Shown here piece by piece: positions 7,249 to 14,314 of a stretch of DNA of 14,932 bases (positions are counted from its first letter, which is position 1; the number at the start of each line of letters is the position of its first letter). Below the pieces are notes generated by a model that was not told the DNA's origin, ran no database searches, and was given only the letters and a program-made list of their open reading frames with translations. Both the position numbers and the translations under genes were made by a program. Source of the stretch: Arcticibacterium sp047623945 (GTDB lineage Bacteria; Bacteroidota; Bacteroidia; Cytophagales; Spirosomataceae); assembly GCA_047623945.1 (NCBI GenBank), contig JBLHOT010000090.1:1-14932 (forward strand), written 5' to 3'.

Positions 7249-8556
7249 ATGAGCAATTACAAGAAAAATAGTTTGAGTTTAACAGGAGCCGTTTCATTAG
7301 GAACTGGCGTAATGATTGGAGCAGGTATTTTTGCACTCCTAGGGCAAGTGGCTGAACTTGCAGGGGAATTATTCCCTTTTGCCTTTCTTGCTGGAGCAAT
7401 CATTTCCGCTTTTAGTGCCTATACCTACATCAAACTATCTAATGCTTATCCGTCAGCGGGAGGTGTAGCTATGTATCTAAAAGAGGCCTATGGGAAAGGG
7501 GCTTTAACCGCATCAGCAGCTCTTATAATGGCTTTTTCAATGGTAATAAACGAAAGCCTTGTTGCTCGAACTTTTGGTGCTTATACCCTTCAATTATTTG
7601 ATATTGGGGACAATACCTATTTAATTCCAATGCTGGGTGTTTTGCTAATTATAGCTGCTTTCCTCATAAATATCTCAGGGAATAATTTTATTGAAAAATC
7701 ATCGCTGATCATGGCAATTATTAAAATTGGAGGGATCTCGATTTTCGCCATTGCTGGCTTATGGGCGGCCGATTTTTCTTTTGAAGAAGCATTACCGTCT
7801 TCAATACCCGAGAAATCTATTGCAAGTTATCTGGGTGCTCTGGCATTATCCATTCTTGCTTATAAAGGATTTACTACGATTACCAACAGTGGCGATGAAG
7901 TAGTTAATCCTCATAAAAATGTTGGGCGGGCCATTATTATCTCATTGATAATTTGTACTCTAGTTTATTTACTAGTGGCATTCGCCGTATCCACCAATTT
8001 ATCCATTGCAGAAATAATTAATGCGAAGGATTATTCTCTAGCAGAAGCCGCCAAGCCCGCTTTTGGGAAATACGGACTTTGGTTTACAGTGGGCATAGCC
8101 ATTGTAGCCACTTTTTCAGGAATTGTTGCCAGTATTTTTGCGGTGTCCCGGATGACAACAATGCTCACTAAAATGGATTTGATTCCTCATAGCCACTTCG
8201 GAATGTCAGGAAATATTCAAAAACACATGCTGGTTTATACAGCAGTAATTGCCATTGTACTTACCGTGTTTTTTGACTTAAGTAGAATTGCTTCTTTGGG
8301 TGCAATACTCTATTTGGTAATGGATATGATGATCCATTGGGGTGTACTAAAACATTTAAGAAAAGAAATTAAGGCTAAGGCATCCATAATTATCACAGCT
8401 ATTATTCTTGATGCAATTGTATTGGGGGCATTTATATGGGTAAAAGGCTCACAAGACGTGTTGGTTGTGATTGTAGCGGTAGTTATGATGGTATTGATTT
8501 TTGCTGGTGAGAAATGGTTTTTAAAGAGAAATAAGGGTGACCAGAAAAAGGGATAA
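7249..8556 (+). CDS. APC-superfamily amino acid/polyamine-type permease
   Basis: A 435-aa polytopic membrane protein with about 12 hydrophobic helices. The first carries GTGVMIGAGIFALLG, the glycine-rich unwound segment that binds the substrate amino group in APC transporters. Further APC-like features are SNAYPSAGGVAMYLKEAYG after the second helix, and ILAYKGFTTITNSGDEVVNPHKNVGRAI in the middle, where APC members have the F-x-G-F-x-x-x-x-x-x-x-E-x-x-NP motif. Substrate cannot be read from sequence; proton-coupled uptake of an amino acid or amine is usual for the family. It sits between the 73-aa gene (32-base gap) and copA (30-base gap), all on one strand, so it looks like part of the same transcript. 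A permease of this type is not a normal member of a cus/cop cluster. Family call is firm, link to copper is speculative. Confidence 0.88.
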   Translation: MSNYKKNSLSLTGAVSLGTGVMIGAGIFALLGQVAELAGELFPFAFLAGAIISAFSAYTYIKLSNAYPSAGGVAMYLKEAYGKGALTASAALIMAFSMVINESLVARTFGAYTLQLFDIGDNTYLIPMLGVLLIIAAFLINISGNNFIEKSSLIMAIIKIGGISIFAIAGLWAADFSFEEALPSSIPEKSIASYLGALALSILAYKGFTTITNSGDEVVNPHKNVGRAIIISLIICTLVYLLVAFAVSTNLSIAEIINAKDYSLAEAAKPAFGKYGLWFTVGIAIVATFSGIVASIFAVSRMTTMLTKMDLIPHSHFGMSGNIQKHMLVYTAVIAIVLTVFFDLSRIASLGAILYLVMDMMIHWGVLKHLRKEIKAKASIIITAIILDAIVLGAFIWVKGSQDVLVVIVAVVMMVLIFAGEKWFLKRNKGDQKKG

Positions 8557-8586
8557 AATCACCAAACTAAAATAAAAGTTTTAAAA

Positions 8587-11076
8587 ATGAAACATACATA
8601 TCATATACACGGAATGACCTGTAATGGTTGTCGAAGTCACGTTGAAGAAACACTTTCAAAAATGGATGGTGTTTCAAAAGCAACTGTAAATTTAGAAAAG
8701 GGAGAAGCAACAATTGAAATGAAACATCACATTCCAATAGAGACTTTTCAGGAAGCGTTAAAAAAGGATGGTGGAAAATATAGTATACATAGGCCTGGAG
8801 AACATAATCACCATTCAGAAGCTAAAGCGAAACCCGAATCACAGGAAAATGGGAATGGCGTATTTTATTGTCCCATGCACTGCGAAGGTGATAAAACCTA
8901 TGATAAATCTGGTGATTGCCCTGTTTGTGGAATGGACTTGGTGCAACAAGCAAGTGTTGTGAACAGCTCACAATACACCTGTCCTATGCATCCTGAAATT
9001 ATAGAAGATGCTCCTGGTAATTGTCCGATCTGCGGAATGGATTTAGTGCCTTTAATACCTGATGATGAAGAAAATAAAACGTATCAAAAACTACTTAAAA
9101 AATTCAAAATTTCGCTAGCTTTTACGTTACCCATTCTAATTTTAGTAATGGGTGAAATGATTCCCAATAACCCAATCACAAAATACCTAAACGTTGATTT
9201 TAAAAACTGGATTCAACTTGTCCTTTCCCTTCCAGTCGTTTTTTATGCCTGTTGGATGTTCTTTACAAGGGCTTGGGTTTCCTTTAAAACGTGGAATTTG
9301 AATATGTTCAGTTTGATAGGTGTCGGAGCAGGGGCTGCATTTATTTTTAGCATTGTTGCCTTACTCTTACCCTCCATATTTCCTGACCAATTCAAAAACG
9401 CCGATGGTAGTGTGTTTCTATACTTTGAAGCGGTAACAGTAATACTCACCTTGGTTTTGTTGGGGCAATTATTAGAAGCAAGGGCACATAGCCAAACCAG
9501 TGGAGCTATAAAAGAATTGTTGAAATTAGCACCTACAGAAGCTGTTTTGGTGGAAAATGGAATTGAAAGAACAATTTCTATTCATGCTATTAAAGTTGGT
9601 GATTTGTTGCGAGTAAAACCTGGCGATAAAATCCCTGTTGATGGAATCATTACCGAAGGCAGTAGCAATGTAGATGAAAGTATGATAACGGGGGAGCCAA
9701 TTCCTGTTGAAAAAAAAGTGGATGATAAGGTGAGTTCAGCGACTATCAACGGCAATAAATCATTTGTAATGAAAGCCGAAAAGGTAGGAGATGAAACCTT
9801 TCTTGCTCAAATTATTAAAATGGTGAACGATGCCAGCCGAAGCAAAGCACCCATTCAAAAATTGGCCGACACCATTTCTAAATATTTCGTTCCCACGGTT
9901 ATCCTCGTTTCTGTGATAACCTTTTTAGTTTGGAAATTCTTCGGACCAGAACCTTCTTATGTTTATGCTTTTGTCAATGCTTTGGCAGTGCTAATCATAG
10001 CTTGTCCATGTGCTTTAGGTTTAGCTACTCCTATGAGTGTGATGGTGGGTGTGGGTAAGGGTGCTCAAAGTGGTGTACTGATAAAAAATGCAGAGGCTTT
10101 AGAAAAAATGGACAAAGTAGATGTGCTCATTACAGATAAAACAGGCACAATTACGGAGGGAAAACCATCTTTAGAAAGAATTCATTCTTTCAATAATTAC
10201 GCTGAAAACGAACTCTTGCTATTAGCGGCTTCTATCAACTCACAAAGCGAACACCCATTGGCTGAAGCCATTGTAAACAAAGCAATAAATGAAGGAATGG
10301 CTACTAAATCTATTTCGGAGTTTGAAGCCGTTTCAGGAAAAGGCGTTATTGGAATGGTAGATAATAAAAGCATTGTTATTGGGAACGATAAACTCTTGCT
10401 AGATAATAAAATAGCCTTTTCTGGGAATCAAAAAGAGCGAATCGTAACGGAACAGAAAAAAGGGAAAACCGTGTCCTATTTCGCTATCGATGGCAAATTA
10501 GAAGGCTTTTTAGTTATTTCTGATGCCATAAAAGTAAGTAGCAAAGACGCGATTCAAAAATTGATGGATGAAGGTATAGAAGTAATTATGCTCACAGGAG
10601 ATAATCACAATACAGCGGCCGCAGTGGCCAAAGAATTAAACCTTAGCAACTTCAAAGCCGAGTGTTTACCACAAGATAAACTGGAAGAAATAAAAAAACT
10701 ACAGGCTCAAGGAAAAGTGGTAGCCATGGCGGGCGATGGCATAAATGACGCCCCAGCACTTGCTCAAGCAGATATTGGAATAGCCATGGGTACAGGAACA
10801 GATGTGGCTATAGAAAGTGCAAAAATCACCTTATTAAAAGGCGATTTACAGGGGATAGTTAAAGCAAAAACCTTAAGCCATAAAGTGATGCGAAACATTA
10901 AACAAAACTTGTTTTTTGCTTTTGGCTACAATGTTTTGGGAATTCCGATTGCTGCGGGGGTCTTATATCCATTTTTTGGACTGTTACTCTCTCCAATGAT
11001 AGCTGCTGCTGCTATGAGTTTTAGCTCGGTATCGGTCATTGCAAATGCACTCAGATTAAAAAGAATAAAAATATGA
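8587..11076 (+). CDS. copA: Cu+/Ag+-exporting P1B-type ATPase with one HMA and two heavy-metal-binding domains
   Basis: An 829-aa pump moving Cu+ or Ag+ out of the cytoplasm. Order: HMA domain with GMTCNGC (C12, C15); a His/Glu linker; heavy-metal-binding domain 1 (C95-P-M-H98, C111-P-V-C114-G-M116); domain 2 (C132-P-M-H-P136, C146-P-I-C149-G-M151); membrane helices; actuator TGEP (T368-P371); membrane CPC (C473-P474-C475); phosphorylation site DKTGT (D517); SEHP (H556, P557); TGDN; GDGINDAP (D717, D721). The last two helices show N774-x6-Y781-N782-x4-P787 and M810-S-x-S-S814, the P1B-1 signature for monovalent copper/silver. All catalytic residues are present. The stop overlaps the cusB start by four bases (ATGA), so copA and cusB are translationally coupled. 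The N-terminal domain 1 is slightly off type (PMHCEGDKTYDKSGDCP). Confidence 0.96.
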   Translation: MKHTYHIHGMTCNGCRSHVEETLSKMDGVSKATVNLEKGEATIEMKHHIPIETFQEALKKDGGKYSIHRPGEHNHHSEAKAKPESQENGNGVFYCPMHCEGDKTYDKSGDCPVCGMDLVQQASVVNSSQYTCPMHPEIIEDAPGNCPICGMDLVPLIPDDEENKTYQKLLKKFKISLAFTLPILILVMGEMIPNNPITKYLNVDFKNWIQLVLSLPVVFYACWMFFTRAWVSFKTWNLNMFSLIGVGAGAAFIFSIVALLLPSIFPDQFKNADGSVFLYFEAVTVILTLVLLGQLLEARAHSQTSGAIKELLKLAPTEAVLVENGIERTISIHAIKVGDLLRVKPGDKIPVDGIITEGSSNVDESMITGEPIPVEKKVDDKVSSATINGNKSFVMKAEKVGDETFLAQIIKMVNDASRSKAPIQKLADTISKYFVPTVILVSVITFLVWKFFGPEPSYVYAFVNALAVLIIACPCALGLATPMSVMVGVGKGAQSGVLIKNAEALEKMDKVDVLITDKTGTITEGKPSLERIHSFNNYAENELLLLAASINSQSEHPLAEAIVNKAINEGMATKSISEFEAVSGKGVIGMVDNKSIVIGNDKLLLDNKIAFSGNQKERIVTEQKKGKTVSYFAIDGKLEGFLVISDAIKVSSKDAIQKLMDEGIEVIMLTGDNHNTAAAVAKELNLSNFKAECLPQDKLEEIKKLQAQGKVVAMAGDGINDAPALAQADIGIAMGTGTDVAIESAKITLLKGDLQGIVKAKTLSHKVMRNIKQNLFFAFGYNVLGIPIAAGVLYPFFGLLLSPMIAAAAMSFSSVSVIANALRLKRIKI

Positions 11077-12359
11077 AAAAGAAAAGCACGTCTAACAAAA
11101 CGCTCCTAATTGCCCTTTCAACATTAATTGTGGGCTTGTTCTTCGGTTGGTTGTTTTTTGGTGGAACTGAAACAAATCCAAAAGAACACGATCACTCGAT
11201 GGCTGGCGGCTCGGAAGTTTGGACATGTTCCATGCATCCGCAAATTAGACAAAGCGAACCTGGTCCTTGTCCTCTCTGTGGCATGGATTTAATACCTGTA
11301 GATATGGGGGGGGCGGATGATGAAAACCCAATGGAAGTGAAGATGTCGCCTACAGCTATGCAATTGGCCAATGTGCAAACGGCCATCATTCAAAAAGGGA
11401 AAGCAACCAAAGAGTTACGTTTGACGGGCAAAATTCAGGTAGACGAGAGGTCTGTTTCTACACAAACGGCACACATTTCGGGAAGGGTGGAGAAATTGTA
11501 TATCAATACCACCGGCGAATACGTACCAAAAGGAAAAATTATTGCAGAAATCTATTCGCCAGAATTGGTGACAGCCCAAGAAGAATTATTTGAGGCCCAA
11601 AAAATGAAGGAGACGCAGCCTCAATTATTCGCAGCCTCAAAAGAAAGATTAAAGAATTGGAAGCTGAGCACTAGTCAGATAGAAAGTATTTTGCTAGCAG
11701 GTAAGCCACAAGAAACATTCCCCATTCTATCTGATATAAATGGTATTGTCATAAATAAAAAAATCCAATTGGGAGACTACATCAACAGGGGTTCTTCTTT
11801 GTTTGAAGTAGCTAATTTATCGCAAGTATGGGTACTTTTTGATATATACGAGAGTGATTTGACATGGATAAAAACTGGAGACCTTATAGAATACACCATT
11901 CAGGCATTTCCGGGAGAAAAATTCAAAGGAAAAATAAGCTTTATTGACCCTCTTATTAACCCAGCTACCAGAGTGGCTAAGGCAAGAGTGGTAACGGCAA
12001 ACGGTGGGAATAAACTTAAACCGGAAATGTTCGTTACTGGCACGCTATTAAGCCAAGTAAAAGGAAGCCAATCAGACATGGTGGTTCCAAAATCTGCAGT
12101 AATGTGGACGGGAGAGCGTTCGGTGGTTTATGTGAAATCGTTGAATACACAGGGAACACATTTTGCCATGCGTAAAGTCACTCTGGGACCCTCCTTAGGA
12201 GATTCATATATCATTATAGACGGCTTAAAGGACGGTGAAGAAATTGTGGTTTATGGTACTTTCAGCATAGATGCAGCAGCCCAATTAGCTGGCAAACCAA
12301 GCATGATGAATCCAGAAGGTGGTAAAGCAATGGCAGGACACGATCATAGTGGGATGTAG
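11073..12359 (+). CDS. cusB: CusB-type periplasmic adaptor (membrane fusion protein) of the RND efflux system
   Basis: A 428-aa adaptor linking CusA to the outer-membrane channel. It has an N-terminal membrane anchor (LLIALSTLIVGLFFGWLFF, about 10-28), a short His-rich stretch (KEHDHSMAGG), and one heavy-metal-binding domain (C52-S-M-H55-P56, C66-P-L-C69-G-M71). The HlyD/CusB core follows: barrel-sandwich halves around GRVEKLYINTTGEYVPKGK and SDINGIVINKKIQLGDYI, a short helical hairpin near 165-205 rich in EEL/EAQK, then beta-barrel (VWVLFDIYESDL) and membrane-proximal domains. The C-terminus is His/Met-rich (AMAGHDHSGM). Such fused metal-binding domains are common in Bacteroidota adaptors. 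It overlaps copA by four bases and is separated from its natural partners cusA and cusC by a terminator and three genes. A run of eight G lies in the linker after the metal-binding domain. Confidence 0.93.
   Translation: MKKKSTSNKTLLIALSTLIVGLFFGWLFFGGTETNPKEHDHSMAGGSEVWTCSMHPQIRQSEPGPCPLCGMDLIPVDMGGADDENPMEVKMSPTAMQLANVQTAIIQKGKATKELRLTGKIQVDERSVSTQTAHISGRVEKLYINTTGEYVPKGKIIAEIYSPELVTAQEELFEAQKMKETQPQLFAASKERLKNWKLSTSQIESILLAGKPQETFPILSDINGIVINKKIQLGDYINRGSSLFEVANLSQVWVLFDIYESDLTWIKTGDLIEYTIQAFPGEKFKGKISFIDPLINPATRVAKARVVTANGGNKLKPEMFVTGTLLSQVKGSQSDMVVPKSAVMWTGERSVVYVKSLNTQGTHFAMRKVTLGPSLGDSYIIIDGLKDGEEIVVYGTFSIDAAAQLAGKPSMMNPEGGKAMAGHDHSGM
11306..11313 (+). repeat. cusB: G8 homopolymer inside cusB
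   Basis: Eight consecutive G encode D-M-G-G-A just after the metal-binding domain of CusB. In AT-rich DNA a tract of this length is conspicuous, and gain or loss of one base would frameshift the adaptor near residue 80. The tract is in frame here. Confidence 0.9.
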
Positions 12360-12387
12360 TAGTAATAAAAGGATGAATTTTAGAATA

Positions 12388-12408
12388 CTGAAAGCAGTCG
12401 ACTTTCAG
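12388..12408. repeat. 7-bp inverted repeat after cusB
   Basis: CTGAAAG (12388-12394) and CTTTCAG (12402-12408) form a perfect stem around a seven-base loop, 29 bases past the cusB stop. No T-run follows, so it is not a classical terminator, but it could protect or define the 3' end of the copA-cusB message. Confidence 0.4.
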
Positions 12409-12456
12409 CAATATAGATAGGAAGGTTTTACAATAGAAATCGATAATACTCTTTGA

Positions 12457-12492
12457 AATACTTCTTTCAAAATGATTCTGAATAGAAGTATT
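12457..12492. repeat. 9-bp perfect inverted repeat between cusB and the multicopper oxidase gene
   Basis: AATACTTCT (12457-12465) pairs exactly with AGAAGTATT (12484-12492). Inside, TTCA (12466-12469) can pair with TGAA (12479-12482) with one bulged base, leaving a nine-base loop. No T-tract follows. It lies about 100 bases upstream of the oxidase start and could be an operator or a leader hairpin. The rest of the 231-base gap (12360-12590) shows no gene and no convincing TAnnTTTG promoter. Confidence 0.5.
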
Positions 12493-12590
12493 ATGTCATT
12501 ATAGACAAGCTTGCAACTCATTCCAAAGTTTTGAAATAACTAAATGGCAAATCAACTTTCGTTCTGAATAATTCGTTTTTCTATTGTCTA

Positions 12591-14048
12591 ATGAAAAATA
12601 ATACCTTGAGTCGAGAGGACTTTTTAAAAAGTTTGGGTTTGACTGCTATCACATTGTATGTTGGTAATGTTGCGTTGACGTCTTGTAACGATAGAGGCAT
12701 TGTTCCATTAGGTTTCACTCCTGATGATATTGGAAATCCTTTACGAATTCCTACAACATTGTCTTCTGTTGGCCAATTGAAAGCAATGAATGGGCAAGAT
12801 GGTTTTGGATCAGTTCAAAAGGTGTCTGTAATGGGATATGATGGTGGCTTGTTAGGCCCAACGATTCGTACAAAGCAGGGAGAAGACGTTAATATCTCAT
12901 TTAGAAATGAATTGAACGAAAACACAAATATCCATTGGCATGGTTTGGTTATTCCATCTGAAATGGATGGTCATCCTACACATATGATAAAACCTAATAA
13001 CGAGTTTAATTTTAAATTCAAGGTCAATCAACAAGCCGGAATGAATTGGTACCATCCGCATCTTCATGAATCAACGGGAAGGCAGGTAACCAAAGGATTA
13101 TCCGGAATGTTTATCATTGAAAGTGACGCAGAAAAAGCATTGTCCCTGCCTAGCGAAAATTTTGAAATTCCAATAGTGATTCAAGATAAACGGTTTAGGA
13201 GTGATGGTGCAATAGTATACTCGCCAAAAATGCAAGATACTATGGACGGGTATTTAGGTGACCATATTATGGTTAACGGTACACTTAAACCTTATATCAA
13301 TGTTGTAACTCGTTTTTATCGTTTCCGAGTTCTTAATGGTTCATCAGCCAGGGTCTACAATCTGGCTTTAAGCGATGGTTCCGATTTTTATGTAATTGGG
13401 TCGGATAATGGTATACTTCCCCGGCCGCTACAAGTGAATAGTCTTGTTTTAAGTTCAGGCGAAAGGGTAGATTTACTCATTGACTTTTCAATGTATCCTG
13501 TTGGAGAGGAGTTGTTTTTGATGAGTAAAACCTTCAACAGTATGGGTAAAACCCAAGGTAATAATGCATTTAATATTCTCAAATTTAGTATTACTTCTGA
13601 GGGAAAAGACTCTTTTAAATTACCCAATACGCTCATTCCTATGACTAAAATATCTGGGAGTACGAAGACCCGAAACTTTGAGTTGAAAATGAAAATGCTA
13701 AGTATGAAAGGAGGCATGCACCGTATCAATAACCGGGTTTTTGAAATAAATCGCATAGACGAAACGGTCACTTTTGGAGCTACTGAAATCTGGGAATTTG
13801 ATAACTCTTCTGGAGACGAGCCTCATCCAATGCATATACATGCAGTACAATTTCAGGTAATTTCTCGTAAAGGAGGTCGTGGAATCATAATGCCTCACGA
13901 AACAGGTTGGAAAGATACAGTACTAGTTGGACCAGGTGAAAAAGTACAGTTGATAATGAAATTTGAACAAAGAGGAAAGTTTGTCTTTCATTGTCATAAC
14001 CTGGAACATGAAGACGATGGTATGATGCTAAATTTTGAAGTAGTTTAA
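12591..14048 (+). CDS. Multicopper oxidase (CueO/CopA-oxidase type), probable periplasmic cuprous oxidase, lipobox and degenerate Tat motif
   Basis: A 485-aa three-cupredoxin oxidase with all four copper motifs: HWHG (H115, H117); WYHPHLH (H155, H157, H159); HPMHIH (H412, H415, H417); and HCHNLEHEDDGM (H467, C468, H469, H473, axial M478). The type 1 and trinuclear sites are therefore complete. A Met-rich stretch (M367, M369, M372, M376) precedes the third cupredoxin ligands and may bind Cu+, as the Met-rich insert of E. coli CueO does. Probable role: oxidising periplasmic Cu+ to Cu2+ with O2. The signal reads L-S-R-E-D-F-L-K, the Tat motif SRRxFLK with the second Arg replaced by Glu, then a hydrophobic segment and lipobox LTSC (C32). 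It is 231 bases downstream of cusB, likely in its own transcript. Confidence 0.92.
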   Translation: MKNNTLSREDFLKSLGLTAITLYVGNVALTSCNDRGIVPLGFTPDDIGNPLRIPTTLSSVGQLKAMNGQDGFGSVQKVSVMGYDGGLLGPTIRTKQGEDVNISFRNELNENTNIHWHGLVIPSEMDGHPTHMIKPNNEFNFKFKVNQQAGMNWYHPHLHESTGRQVTKGLSGMFIIESDAEKALSLPSENFEIPIVIQDKRFRSDGAIVYSPKMQDTMDGYLGDHIMVNGTLKPYINVVTRFYRFRVLNGSSARVYNLALSDGSDFYVIGSDNGILPRPLQVNSLVLSSGERVDLLIDFSMYPVGEELFLMSKTFNSMGKTQGNNAFNILKFSITSEGKDSFKLPNTLIPMTKISGSTKTRNFELKMKMLSMKGGMHRINNRVFEINRIDETVTFGATEIWEFDNSSGDEPHPMHIHAVQFQVISRKGGRGIIMPHETGWKDTVLVGPGEKVQLIMKFEQRGKFVFHCHNLEHEDDGMMLNFEVV

Positions 14049-14086
14049 TGTTTAACGTGAGTATATATATGCTCCTTTTATTAAAC
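14043..14086 (+). terminator. Possible terminator/nested hairpin at the end of the oxidase gene
   Basis: GTTTAAT (14043-14049, which includes the oxidase stop codon) pairs with ATTAAAC (14080-14086). Inside, GAG-TAT (14059-14064) can pair with ATG-CTC (14069-14074), followed by CTTTTATT. The GTTTAA word is repeated in tandem (14043-14056). The stem is AT-rich and the T-run short, so termination here is plausible but weak. Confidence 0.35.
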
Positions 14087-14106
14087 TGAATTCAAATATA
14101 GTAAGC

Positions 14107-14270
14107 TTAATGCCTATCCAATAACACCAACTCCAAATCAAGCATCCTTGCAAAGTCTTCCATATATTCCAGCGAAAGGTTTTGGCCGTAAACGGTGTGA
14201 TGTGCCCCTCCAGCTTCTATCCATTGTTTGGTTGCCAAAGCACTCTGGCGGTTGGTAGTTTAGAAACTTT
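14107..14270 (-). pseudogene. araA: 3' remnant of L-arabinose isomerase (araA), frameshifted
   Basis: On the minus strand, positions up to about 14233 down to the TAA at 14107-14109 encode QWIEAGGAHHTVYGQ, then NLSLEYMEDFARMLDLELVLLDRH. AGGAHHT followed by an acidic EDFA helix is the C-terminal signature of L-arabinose isomerase, the enzyme converting L-arabinose to L-ribulose. Just upstream in a different frame (about 14261-14230) reads KLPTARVLWQP, which fits the preceding KLPVAxxxWxP segment of AraA. About 16 residues normally separate these two Trp codons; here only 11 bases do, so roughly 37 bases are missing and the frame is broken. Both frames hit stops upstream, and the other some 430 residues of AraA are absent. 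It may also be short at the C-terminus, since AraA usually continues past this point. The fragment is not functional. Confidence 0.75.
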
Positions 14271-14314
14271 TGATTTACTTCTAGGCCTTCTGTCAGAGCA
14301 AAATGATAGTGTAA

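Noticed and set aside
12373..12420. Fifteen-codon ORF after cusB with an AAAAGG stretch just before its ATG
   Set aside because: Too short, no recognisable peptide, and it overlaps an inverted repeat; chance is the simplest reading.
13388..13898. Minus-strand open frames of 66 and 127 codons opposite the multicopper oxidase
   Set aside because: They oppose a gene with complete copper motifs and show no domain or signal of their own.
14230..14314. Open frame upstream of the araA remnant reading HYHFALTEGLEVNQKF
   Set aside because: I could not match it to AraA or any other family, and it is not in frame with either araA segment over its whole length; treated as non-coding junction sequence.
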